From Neodidymelliopsis sp. IMI 364377 (lineage: Eukaryota; Ascomycota; Dothideomycetes; Pleosporales; Didymellaceae), in the NCBI GenBank assembly GCA_027946375.1, contig JAPEUT010000117.1, positions 1 to 64,000 on the forward strand: a DNA stretch of 64,000 nucleotides. The letters are read 5' to 3'. A program made the position numbers and the translations under genes. The notes below the pieces were generated by a model, which was not told where the DNA came from, searched no databases, and was given only the letters and a program-made list of their open reading frames with translations. Shown here one piece after another: positions 31,553-41,956 of this stretch. Position 1 is the stretch's first letter, and each line of letters starts with the position of its first letter.

Positions 31553-32313
31553 CTTGAAGATGGACAGCTAGTCGATGGGTGTGTGGCAGGGAGAACTAAG
31601 ACAATGAGATACTCAATGTATGCGTCGAGAGAAGGTCGAACTGAAAGCGAATTCGAAATAACTGAAGAAACGCAAGTCTGGGCACTCGTCCTTACTTATT
31701 GCACAGTACAGCTGCCGTGCATTCCGTCCTACACGCTCGCGTGGCTCGCGCGTCGAGCCATTGAACCTCACGTCGCCAGTCCAGGCGCGCCCTTGGACAC
31801 TTCCAGCAGGTGAGCAAGATTCTGCATCAGCGGCGGCTTTCACTAAAACACCAAATGCACTCAGGGTACGGAACGCTAAGTCCGCCACGGGTGAAGGTGC
31901 AGGAGATGTGAGCAAGTTTCTTACCAAAGCAGCAGTTGGAGTGCAGCCACTAGTGCGGGGACAGGGGTCATTAATTCACTCTAGCGTAATCCAGGCCTCA
32001 CAATCGGGTGTGACTCGCGATGCCGGTAACTCTTCACCGGATGGCAAGACACAGAACTGCGGGAATAACGTGTAGTGGTGGAGGAACAGTACTTCTGAGC
32101 AATCAAGCTTTGACTAGCGGTTGTGGCAGAATGGCAGACGTGAACCGCTGGTCCTGCAGTAGAACCATGAATCGATCGATTTATCAGTTACATTCGGAGA
32201 ATTAGAGTTTCAAGAAGAGCACCAGGTCCTCAACCCTGTCGAAGGCGTTGTATAACATATGAGCATTATGATATTTGTTCAAATCTCCGAGATGCATACA
32301 TGCAGACAGACCT
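31553..32313. other. Intergenic, 761 bp, BIM1-like promoter
   Basis: Upstream region of the BIM1-like gene and 3' flank of CTR. It contains four TGAGCA hexamers (31811, 31909, 32096, 32260), the first three reading TGAGCAA. No gene inside. Confidence 0.5.
31811..32103. promoter_or_regulatory. Candidate copper-response elements (TGAGCAA x3)
   Basis: TGAGCAAG at 31811 and 31909, TGAGCAAT at 32096. The reverse complement TTGCTCA matches the core of yeast Mac1 sites (TTTGCTCA), and TGCTCA is shared with the Aspergillus fumigatus Mac1 element as I recall it. They lie 260-550 bp upstream of the BIM1-like ATG. Binding is inferred. Confidence 0.4.
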
Positions 32314-32941
32314 CTACATGGCCATGCTCGCCTGGTTGTAACGCCCCAAAGCCAGTTCCCCAATGAAAGTGCCTGCCAGGACAGACAAGAAGTATCCAAC
32401 GTTGAAAGACATTACTGCCAACATGCTGTGCAATCGTTAGTTGCTGCTTGTACATGAAACAGTGACACAGAACTTACAGAAGGTACCCAATACCGGCAGC
32501 AACTGTCATCAGACCAGCCCGCGGCAGGTCAACGCTGAACCTCCACGGCTGAACGAGCTTCACGGGCGCTGAGACTATCCGTACATCTTCTTGCATGCCG
32601 TTCGTGGTCAAGATACCAGTCATGGAGCTTGCGTCATTCGCTTGTTCTGCAACGGCCTTCTCGCCTGCAACAACAACGTATCGTCGCTTCATTGCAGTTT
32701 CCAGTGCCTTGGCCTCGAGATAGTTCTTCACAGTGAAGACACCACGAAGGACTATCGCCAGGACAATGAGGAAGATGCATGTTCCTGCATACTGTCCAGC
32801 GTTCTGCGGCGTCCATGCCGCGGAGTAGAGGGGCGTGTTGGTAGCTGTGAAAAAGGCCATCGGCATCATGCCGCCTGAGGATGAGTCCATGTCCATTCCG
32901 CTCATCTCCATGCCTGCCATGTCATCGCCGTGAGCAACCAT
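32314..32941 (-). CDS. CTR-type high-affinity copper transporter
   Basis: Exons 32941-32478 and 32425-32314 (intron 52 bp); 191 aa. The N-terminus (MVAHGDDMAGMEMSGMDMDS) is Met- and Asp-rich, the extracellular copper-gathering domain of Ctr proteins. Three membrane segments follow: TGTCIFLIVLAIVLRG, the second carrying the MxxxM copper-selectivity motif (M156-M160), and the third carrying GxxxG (173-177) for trimer packing. The cytosolic loop is basic near KRRYVVV. Ctr proteins are trimeric Cu(I) permeases of the plasma membrane (some are vacuolar). The C-terminus lacks the Cys-His cluster of some members. It lies between the BIM1-like gene and the divergent metalloreductase gene. Confidence 0.9.
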
Positions 32942-33886
32942 TCTGAATCTGAAACAAAGATGGAAAGTTCGGTTCGTAGTGTCTTGAAGAGTTTGAGGGT
33001 CTTGAAGAGGCTTTCGAGTGGACGTGGGGTAATTGGATAGTGAGTTCCAGACTGACCTTTGTATACTGGGCGTCGATGACTTAAAAGTACCAAGATGTAA
33101 TGTTGGAGGCTCCACTTGGCTGGTTACGATAAAATGCTCAGCATTGACGCATAAGAGAAAACGACAATCTGTGCGATGCTTTGCGGGCAGAAGAGTGCGA
33201 ATGCGAGAGTTGTTGCGACAGTCAAGGGATAACAAGTCTAGGCTGATGCACAAAGTGTAGGGGATCTAAACGAGACCTGCTCACGGTGGCACATGCCGCA
33301 GAACTCATGGCGAATGCGCGGCTTTGCAACTTGCGCTGCCGGGGGCGGCCTGCATTTACTCGGTCTGGCTGCGGAGACAGCAGCGACGTTCAAAGAGCCG
33401 TAGAAAGAAGGAGCGACTTTGAGCAGATTTAGCCGCAAGGGGCTAGCGTTTGATGCTTGATTCACGCCACGCCAGTAAGGTGCTCCACACCCAGAACATG
33501 CATGCACCGATAGAGCGAGTTCTGGCGCGTCGTGCAGTAGCATGTCGCTTATTACCAGAGCCATGGCTGACGGCAGACAGAGTTCCTCTTTGCCGGTTGA
33601 CATACGCCACTTTTCTGTGTACCGTAACTGGAGAATCTGAACCAACAGACAAACACCAACTTGCAGGAGCAAGTGTATCACCATCTGCCCTTCGCTACCA
33701 ACCTCGGCACTGGATTTGACATGGCAAGAACTACGACTTTGACCATGCGATAGCCAAGAACACTGCTAACGATCACCCCACCACAAAAGAATCCAACGAT
33801 CTTGAATCAGCACACCGTATTGGCGACTGGAGTGAAGAAACGCGAACGAAACAACACTTCGCGGCATCGGCCGGCCCTCAAACATC
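32942..33886. promoter_or_regulatory. Divergent promoter of CTR and metalloreductase genes
   Basis: 945 bp between two divergently transcribed copper/iron genes. TGCTCA or its complement occurs at 33135, 33278 and 33420, about three where fewer than one is expected by chance. No convincing open frame (a 148-codon minus-strand frame at 33238-33684 lacks motifs). Shared control by a Mac1-like factor is inferred. Confidence 0.4.
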
Positions 33887-36100
33887 ATGAGCCACAACCA
33901 TGGTGGCATGTCGATGGGCTCGATGGGCTCGATGGCTCTGCCTGCCCTCACCGAGTTCCCAAAGTTCTACTACGCAGTCGTTGGGAGCGCAGTTGGTGTT
34001 GCGACACTCGTCAATATCTACAACTATGTTTTGTACAGGCAGAGAATGTCTGCAGCAAGAGCAGGAATCTTGTCACCATCCAAGCCGAAATCATGGTTCC
34101 CACTGTGGAATGCGACGCTATTTGCTGTAATCCGAGAAGCGTCCAACTTCTCCATACAGATACCATTCAAGGGTCGCTTTTTAAGGTTGCCCACAATTGG
34201 ACGCACGAGCCTGGTGCTGGCGAACCTGGTCGTACTGCTTGTGCTTTGCTTTTACGGCCTCAACCTTACCAATCAATTCCAGAAAGAGAATGTCGGATTT
34301 CGTTGCGGCGCTGTGACTATCGGCCAACTGCCGCTCATCTTCATGCTCTCTGGCAAGAACAACATCATCGGGTGTTTAACTGGCGTCAGTTATGAGCGAT
34401 TGAACTGGCTGCATCGATGGTGCGCCAGGTGCATGCTCCTCACCGCGACAATCCACATGGGCTATTTCTTCAGCGGTATGTCCAGCCATCCAAATTGAGA
34501 GCTTGTACATGAACCGGACTAATAACATCGCAGCATGGGCTCCGTACGACTACATCGGCGTTCAACTCAAGCAGAACACGCTCGTTTGGAAAGGATTAGC
34601 CGCCTGGTGTACGCTGGTATGGATCAACTTCAGCTCGGCGACACCGATTCGTGGTTGGAACTATGAGCTGTTCGTCGTCCAGCATGTCGTTTCGTTTGCG
34701 CTCCTCATCGGCTTTGTGTACATTCATGCTCCACCAGAACTGCAGGGTTATGTCTGGGCAGCCGTTGCTTTTTTCTTCTTTGACCGTGTGTTCCGAGTCC
34801 TACGCATTGTATACGCTAATGTCTCGCTCTTTCACTCCAGCAAGAGCGGCGGTCTACTGGCTTGTAAGGCCGAGTTTACGCCACTGCCTCATGACACCAC
34901 ACGGATCACCATCACGAACCCACCCATTAGCTGGAGCCCTGGTCAGCATGTTTTCCTGTCGTGTCAGGGGATCGCTCCATTGCAAAACCACCCTTTCACC
35001 ATCGCTTCGATTCCTGAAGATGGAAAGATGGAGTTCTTGGTCAAAGCGCAATCCGGGGGAACGAGACGCTTCTTCAGACATGCCCAGAAGTCGCAGGGCT
35101 TAGCTGATACGCTATCAAGGTATGCCCTTGTCAATGGCGATGCAGCCACCGTTATTGACAGTGTTCCAGACTAAAGACCGTTACGATTGAAGGCCCGTAT
35201 GGCTGCCATAGACCGCTTCGCCAGTTTGATAGCGTTGTACTACTTGCCGGAAGCACAGGCGCAACATTCACCGTACCACTGCTCCGAGACATCCTCCAAG
35301 GCTGGAGAGAAAACGCTTCTGGAGCAGCAAATACCTCTTCATTATCATCACCTAAGGGTGCCGTCACGCGCCATGTCCGTTTCGTATGGGTCGTCAAAAG
35401 CAGAGGACAGTTGGAGATGTTCTCCATGCAGCTTTCCTCCGTATACGCCGAGTTCCAGACTCTGCAGCAACAAACTCGAGACATCAAGCTCGAGATGACG
35501 GTATACGTCACATGCGACGAGTCCTTCACCGAAGAACACAAGTCCCTCCTCTCCAACATAACAGCACCCAAAAACACCCCCACCCCCCAAACAAAACAAC
35601 CCCAACATGGCACCGTCGAGCTCCGCACCCGCACGACCACGGAAAAAGACAGCTACAAAGCCATCAAAGACGAAATCAAGGAACTAACCACTACTTCTTC
35701 CTCATCAACCGAAGACCCCGCAGCCTGCGGCCAGGATAACACAAGTACCTGCTGCTGCCGCGCCCCCATCGATGAATCCTCATCCCCATCTTCATCCTCC
35801 ACTCCTAAACAATGCTGCTGCACTCCCTCCACCCCGCGCACCAGCACCTCTTCTTCCCCCAAGCCCGGGCTCCTCTTCCATCCCTCCATCCAGCTCTTCA
35901 GCGGCCGACCAGAGACCAAAGAGATTATCCGGCGCTCGCTCGAGCAGGCGCACGGCGAGAGCGCAGTCGTCGTCTGTGGGCCGCGCGGGCTGGTGTGCGA
36001 TGTCAGGAGCGGCGTGGTGAGTCTGAGTGATGAGCGGGCGGTGCATAAGGGGACGGGAGCGCAGGGGGTGTATTTGCATGTTGAGGGGTTCGGGTGGTGA
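33887..36100 (+). CDS. Ferric/cupric reductase transmembrane protein (FRE type)
   Basis: Exons 33887-34475, 34534-35119 and 35170-36100 (introns 58 and 50 bp); 701 aa. The N-terminus MSHNHGGMSMGSMGSM is His/Met-rich, unusual for a general ferric reductase and suggestive of copper. The membrane domain holds the paired haem histidines (NWLHRW, ATIHMGY; VVQHVV, YIHAP). The FAD site is HPFTIAS, and the NADPH site is split between VTIEGPYG, VVLLAGSTGATF and VVVCGPRG. A long insert in the NADPH domain contains C578, CCC (586-588) and CCC (607-609) among Ser, Thr and Pro. FRE enzymes reduce Fe(III) or Cu(II) outside the cell for uptake. The neighbours argue for Cu(II) reduction feeding CTR. The start ATG is immediately followed by the conserved His/Met tract. 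Confidence 0.9.
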
Positions 36101-36478
36101 AGTGTGTTGAGTCGTGGTGCGGGAAAGTGAATAGGGTAGATGTATGTGTGGAAAATAATCTCATATCCCTAATGCGAACGCTTGTATTCGCTCTGGCACT
36201 CGTATGTGTATGCTCTATAACAAGTCCCATACTAGCAGTACAAAGGTTGTGGATACGTACCTGTACAAGTCTTTGAAAAAACCGAGTAAAAAAGAAATAG
36301 CCATGTTTAATGGTACTACTTTGCGCGACACGCGCTCTTCAAAATGTCCGCCCTTTGACTTCTGCCCTTGACTTGAATTTAGTCTGCATTGTCTCCTTCT
36401 ACAAATCGGTGATGGTCCATCTCTATCGTAATGCAACTCGCAGCCTGATCACCAAGAACTCTCAAGGATCCCATCCAT
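36101..36478. other. Convergent 3' region, 378 bp
   Basis: Between the stops of the metalloreductase and ARG5,6. No open frame of note. Presumably 3' UTRs and terminators. Confidence 0.5.
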
Positions 36479-39214
36479 CTAGTACGGGATACCCTCGTAC
36501 TCGCCGTATCCGAGCGCCAAGTTCATGTTCTGCAGACACTGGGTTGCGGCGCCCTTGAGCAGGTTGTCAATGGTAGCATTGACGACGACGCGCTTGCCGG
36601 AGCTGTGAACGGCGAAGCCGCCAATTTCGACGCCGTGCTTGCCAGAGATGTTCTTGACGAGCGGCGACTCGCCGACAATCTTGACAAGCTTCTCGCCGGC
36701 GTAGCGGTCCTGGTAGATGTTGCGGATGTCGCGCGATGTCATGGTGCGGTTGAGGGGGATGGAGATGGTGTGCTGGACGGGATGTTAATAGACAAATCAA
36801 TGGATGAGTGAAGTAGTATAACTTACGTGAATACCCTGGAACCAGACTGCGACGTGGGGGATGAATGCTACCTCAGTGCCCAATTGCCTCGAGATTTCCT
36901 TCTCGTGGACGTGGTCGACCAGACTGTACGGGATCAGGTTGTTGGTGAGGTTGTTGACGTCGTTCTTGGGGCTAGGCTTGGTGCCAGCTCCTGAGTAACC
37001 AGAAACACCAAAGACGGTAGGCTGGCCACCGATGAAGTCGAGGAGAGGTGCAATACCGAGCTGCGCAGCGGTCGCGTAGCATCCGGGATTGGCTATCCTT
37101 GTAGCGCCATCGATCTTACGGCGAGGAATCATCTCGGGAAGACCGTAGGTCCACTTGTCGTCAAATCGGTAGTCTGCACTCAAGTCGACAATGACGGATT
37201 CTTTGTTGCCAGACTCCTCGACAGCGTCGACGAACGGCTTGCAGACGCCGTTGGGAAGCGCCATGACCCAGCAGTCGACCTCGCCCTTCTTGGCCAGCTG
37301 CTTGACGTCCTCGGGCGACAGGTTCTCGTAGGTGATCTGGCGCTTAGTGTAGCCCTGCAGCTTCTGGCCGTTGAGCTCACGTGATGAAACGTGTCGCAGG
37401 TCCATGTTGGGGTGCTTGTTCAGAAGGTCAATCAGTGCTTGCCCGGTGTAGCCGCGAGCACCGATGAGAGCGATCTTGGAGGGGTAGTCCTTGCTCGCGA
37501 ACTTGTTACCGTAGGGCGGGTTGGGGTTGGTGGAGTCTTGAGAGCGCGCTGCGGTGGTCGCAAAGCCACGGGATGCGGCCGGTGCGATCTTGCTCTGCCT
37601 CAACGACGGCCGAGCGGACTGGCCCATTGTGCGCGACCTAGCAATAGTCGAGTAGCTGCGAGCCTGCTGGCCTTGCTTCAGGCCTGCGACAAAGTCTGCT
37701 GCTCTCCTGAACTGCGACTCGAGGCTGTCCTTAAGGATGGAGCGACCCTGCTTCGAGTAGCTCTCCAAGAGTCCGAAGATCTCAGAGGACTCTGCAGAGC
37801 CCCACCAACAGAAGATCTCCTTCTCGCGACGGAGGAAACCGTCGGTCTTCTCGAGGTTCCACTTGACGAGGTTCTGCTCCTGGCTCTCGACGACCCAGTA
37901 CATCTTGGGATACTTCTGCTTCATGCGCTCGAAGACCAGGTCTGAGACGTTGGTGAGGAAAGCATCCTTGGTGGTTGTGAAGGTGGACAGCTGGGCGAAC
38001 TCGCCGTCCTTTCCGGGAGGGTACACGACAGCAACAACACCCATGGCATCGTCGAAGAAGGCCTCGAAGGGACGGGTCTTGAGGTTCTCCAGGTACTTGG
38101 AGACAGCGTTGTTTGCTTCTGCGCCGCCGTGCTCGCGAGCCAATGCCTGGGACAGCGCATCGACATCCAGATCCTCAAACTTGCTGACCTCCTTCACACT
38201 GCCACCGTTGCGGATCAGAGTACCGCCTCCAGTGTGTGTAAACAGCTCCTTTCCAAGGTTCTGGGGGTGAGTGATGGCGACACTCGATGTGCGGGGGAGG
38301 CCGTCGAGGAGCTTCTTGGCCTCTACAATCTTGAGCTTGGTGCCGTACCTGACCCAGGGCTGCTTCAGGTAGCTGTCGTACTCGCCCTCCAGGTTGATGT
38401 GGGAGATGAGCTTGCCAGTCTCGGCGTTGAACAGGCCGCCCTTCTCGGACAAGTAAATGACCTTCATGGGCTCAAACTCGCGGGCAAGCGCAGCAGCGAC
38501 AACATCGGCGTTGACGTTGAGGATCTGGCCGTCCTCGGTCTCGGCCATGGAGCACAGGATGGGCAGCTCCTTGTTCTCAATGGCGTCCATGATGGCCCTG
38601 GGGTTGATCTGGGTGATGTTGCCGACGTACTTCCACTTCTCCTTGTCGAGGTAGTCGGCCTGCAGCGCGCCGGCGGTGATGGGGCGGGCAGGGACGCCCC
38701 AGTTCCTCTTCAGCGTCATGACCAGGTCCATGTTGGCCTCGAGGAAGAGCTTGCGCGCAATGCCCAGCGTCTTCTTGTCGGTGACACGGATGCCATCGAT
38801 GAAGTCGGGCTCGACGCCAGAGTCGAGCAGCGTCTGGTTCATCTGGGGGCCGGCGCCATGGACAATGATGGGGTACAGGCCAATGGCGTGCAGCTGCTGC
38901 AGGGCAAAGCACAGCTCGTCGAGGTGGTCGGTGAGAATGGCACCGCCGACCTTGACGACGGCAAACTGGTGCGGCTTGACGGAGCGGAACTGGCCGAGGT
39001 ACTGGTCGACTTCCCTGCGCGAGCTGGCGCTGGCCAGCAGGTTCAGGAAGGCGGCGTAGACGGACGACTTCTGGCCGTCGCCCGTCGTGTACAGGCGGCT
39101 CGGCGTGGTGCTGGCGACGAGGGCGCGAGGAAGGGGCCGTCGGCCAGCGGCTGCCACTATCTGGCGGGACGAGCGTGCTGCTGCGCGCGCACCGGCTCGT
39201 ACGACGCCCTGCAT
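36479..39214 (-). CDS. ARG5,6: Acetylglutamate kinase / N-acetyl-gamma-glutamyl-phosphate reductase (fused)
   Basis: Exons 39214-36827 and 36772-36479 (intron 54 bp); 893 aa. It catalyses steps two and three of mitochondrial arginine synthesis. An Arg/Ala-rich presequence is followed by the kinase (VVKVGGAILTDHLDEL, IIVHGAGPQMN), a GNAT-like region (MYWVVESQEQNLVKW), and the reductase (KIALIGARGYTGQALIDLL; catalytic Cys in ANPGCYATAAQ; final H in VWFQGIHHT). Between the two enzymes lies a second basic, Ser/Arg-rich stretch (SRGFATTAARSQ) resembling an internal presequence. In yeast and Neurospora the precursor is cut there into two proteins; the same is expected. Two imperfect Gcn4-like boxes (AGAGTCA) lie about 90-105 bp upstream. 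The plus strand also shows a 381-codon antisense frame here, which is a composition artefact. Confidence 0.95.
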
Positions 39215-40261
39215 GGTGACCGTCTCGCTCGCTGGGCTCAGGGGAGGCTGCTCGAGGGGGGGCAGGCGGCGTGAGGGCGAATTGGGCGAGTGGAGTGGGA
39301 AGAAGAGTCAGAGAGAGTCAGAGCGATAGGCACGACTGGCACTGACACTTGAAGCTTTGGAGCTACAAAATTCGCTTCCGATAACGCACGCAGCCTCCAG
39401 CATTTGTCCCGCAGGTGGCGCGACAATCCCTGGCCTGCGTCTGGGGAACCGCCGGCTATTGGCCGCAGCCGTGGGTTTGCTCTCAAAATTTCCCTCTTCG
39501 GCTGCAGGCCGTGAGCGAGAAGGGCATCGCCCGCGTTTGGTGGAGCCTGCTCTAATCAGATGGAAGCATCTGATAAAAAAAACCGCCGAATGCGTCACCG
39601 CAGCGAACAACAACACGGTCACGGGCCATCAATCTCGCACACTGGACGTGCACAGGCGGTGTGAGTCGAGTGCATAAAAGTGCGTGGTTATATTGGCTTC
39701 AGCGCACACTGCAAGAACGTGTTGAGCATGGTGAGTGATATATTGAAAATACCTCTGACAGCTTATCAGGGCACTCAGGAAAGACCGCAGCTGGCCGTTG
39801 CCTGACTAGCCCTCAATGTCGCTAGAGCCATCATGTGCAGTGGATCTGCGCTGGACATGTACCCACCCACGAAAAGCTGTAGGACGTCATTCACATTCAC
39901 GACAGGAACACTACTAGAAGAATATCATGCAATTGACTATACACAAGAAGACGAGCAATGCATTCAAACTCCATTGTGAGCGTCCACCGGCTATGCCCAG
40001 AACGCTCGTGAGGTATCATGTCGTAAGAGAGCAGTCCTGCGTCACAGTGCCTGGGACTGCATCCCGTGCCGGTCGTTCAAATGCAAAAGAAAGACAACAA
40101 ATCGAGCCTCGCGCCAAACAGCCATAGACGCAAATCCTACAGGGTGTCATAAAGCACAGTGCACGTGGCAGCCACACCCCCCGTGGTCGTGGCTATGCAA
40201 CTGTCCGCCGTTACGCAATTATTATTTCGGGTATGTTTCGTGGTATCTGGCGTAAGGGCAT
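39215..40261. other. Intergenic, 1047 bp
   Basis: ARG5,6 promoter and 3' flank of the VAMP gene. At 39727 an ATG followed directly by GTGAGT, with a TATCAG acceptor 40 bp on, mimics a tiny first exon, but no coding exon follows. No RNA gene seen. Confidence 0.45.
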
Positions 40262-40884
40262 TTACTTCCGTGTCGCAACGACTGGCCTGTGTTAGTTTCT
40301 GTCCATGCTTGCACATGTCTTTGACGACACTCACCAGAAGGAACAATGATGACGATGAGCAGGATGATGATGCCGACAATGAGGCACATGCGCATCTTCA
40401 TGTCCTTCCACCACATCTGCTTGCGTACGCGGTTGGCACCTCTTCGGAAGCCCTGAGCGGACACGGCGAGGTTGTCCGTCTTGTCTTGGAGCGAGTCCAG
40501 ACGGGCGCCACGCTCAGAGACCTTGTTGATGTTGTCGCGCATGATGCCAACGGTGCTGTCGATTTCCTGGGGCATGCGTTAGCAGCTGCATGTCAGAGTG
40601 GCCTAATCGCAGGCCGATGCATATCATGAAAAGGGTCGTGGTGAGGTGCAGCGGCTGTTGGCGTGGTCGCAGGGCTGGTGCCAGGGCCTGCCTAGCCCCA
40701 AAACCACGTCTGCTCTACGCTGCAGCCGTCGCACGCTCGCTCTGCAGCCTGGACGGGGTGTGGGTGGTGGACGTACCGCCTGAAGAGCGGCAGTGCGCAT
40801 GTTGCCATTCTGGCCTTGGGCGCCCTGCTGGCCGGCGGCGCCGGAAGGGATGTACGGGTCGTAGGGCTGCTCGCGGTCGGCCAT
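40262..40884 (-). CDS. Synaptobrevin/VAMP v-SNARE (Snc1-like)
   Basis: Exons 40884-40777, 40566-40335 and 40281-40262 (introns 210 and 53 bp); 119 aa, the size of Snc1/synaptobrevin. The disordered N-terminus (to about residue 30) leads into the R-SNARE motif: LQAEIDSTVGIMRDNINKV, then SERGARLDSLQDKTDNL, with the zero-layer Arg in SERGARL. A C-terminal anchor (MRMCLIVGIIILLIVIIV) and a very short exterior tail (PSVVATRK) follow. It should mediate fusion of Golgi-derived and endosomal vesicles with the plasma membrane. The last exon encodes only six residues plus the stop, which is easily missed. Confidence 0.92.
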
Positions 40885-41956
40885 TGTGGTGAGAGTGGAT
40901 GTGGAGGGCGGTGGAGTTGGGTGCGACGGGCGTGGCGATGGACGGAGTCGTGGACGTCGTTAGGTGGTGGGTGGTGGGTGTGTGGAGGTGGTGTGGTTGG
41001 GTGCTGAGGAAGGCGGAGCAAGCTGCCCTGGAGAGCTGGGCGACGGCCAGGATCTCTGACCTCTTGTGTTCGAGCTCTGCGGCTGATGCGGCGTGAAACC
41101 CAACACAACCACGATTTCTCCAGCGTGCGTGTATGTGCAACAGAGACAGGACAGAGCGCGCAAATAAATCAGTCGTTGTGTCAAGATTTGAGCGTGCAGC
41201 AGCGTCGTGCTTCTCTTGATAGGTACTGCAGCAGCCCATTTCTCTGCGCCACGGCAACGCGTCACGTGCCGGTTGCAGCCACGGCCATTACGACGGTCTG
41301 CGAAATGCCAGCACAACAAAGAAGCCGAAATTAGCAGCGCCCAGTGCTCGAGCACACGTCTCGTACCCGCCAGGGTCTGTCTCTGAGCGCTGCTGACGCT
41401 CTCACCACGAACAGCATTTGCCGGGTCGATGCCGGCAGTCTGCAATACAATGAGTACCTCCACATTCACGTGTGGCGGTTGACATCAGAGCCAGCAGACG
41501 CAGCGTCACCAGCCTCTCAGACTGGGTTACGCGTAAAAAAAGGCACCCAGTGCCGTTTGCGGTTGGCTGCGACGATCCTTGGCGTGAGACCTGGGGCCTG
41601 GCTTGACTGCGCACCCGCTTGACCCGTTCGGACTCCTGAGCTTGACACCCTCAGTGGGCAACGAACCAGCCCTTCTGCCACCACCGCCCTCTCCCCTGTC
41701 CCCAACGACGACACTCTTTCCACCGCTTGCCTCCACGCACTGCATATTCCCCCGTTGCCCCTCTCGACGTTCAGCGGGCTCTCGCCTCCCAGGCCTTCCT
41801 TCCCCGGATTCTGTCGCTCGTTTCAACCCTACGTCAACCACTTCCAACCTTTGCCGCGCGGCGCCTTAGCACACCAAGCCCGGCGCTTGACTCTGGGCAC
41901 CTGCCTTGCTCCATCACCAACTCCAACATCCTCGCCGCGCTTCTGGTTTTCCCGTC
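40885..41956. other. Divergent intergenic region, 1072 bp
   Basis: Between the divergent VAMP (40884) and GH76 (41957) starts; presumably carries both promoters. C/T-rich near 41640-41760, typical of fungal core promoters and 5' UTRs. Open frames on both strands overlap and lack motifs. Confidence 0.5.

Noticed and set aside
38129..39274. 381-codon plus-strand open frame antisense to ARG5,6
   Set aside because: It mirrors the ARG5,6 codons on the opposite strand. Its residue composition (long runs of Leu/Val/Asp/Gly) is the usual artefact of high-GC third positions, and the sense gene is certain.
39727..39770. ATG followed at once by GTGAGT and a nearby acceptor, resembling a ribosomal-protein-type first exon
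   Set aside because: The implied intron is only about 40 bp and no open coding exon follows before the VAMP gene.
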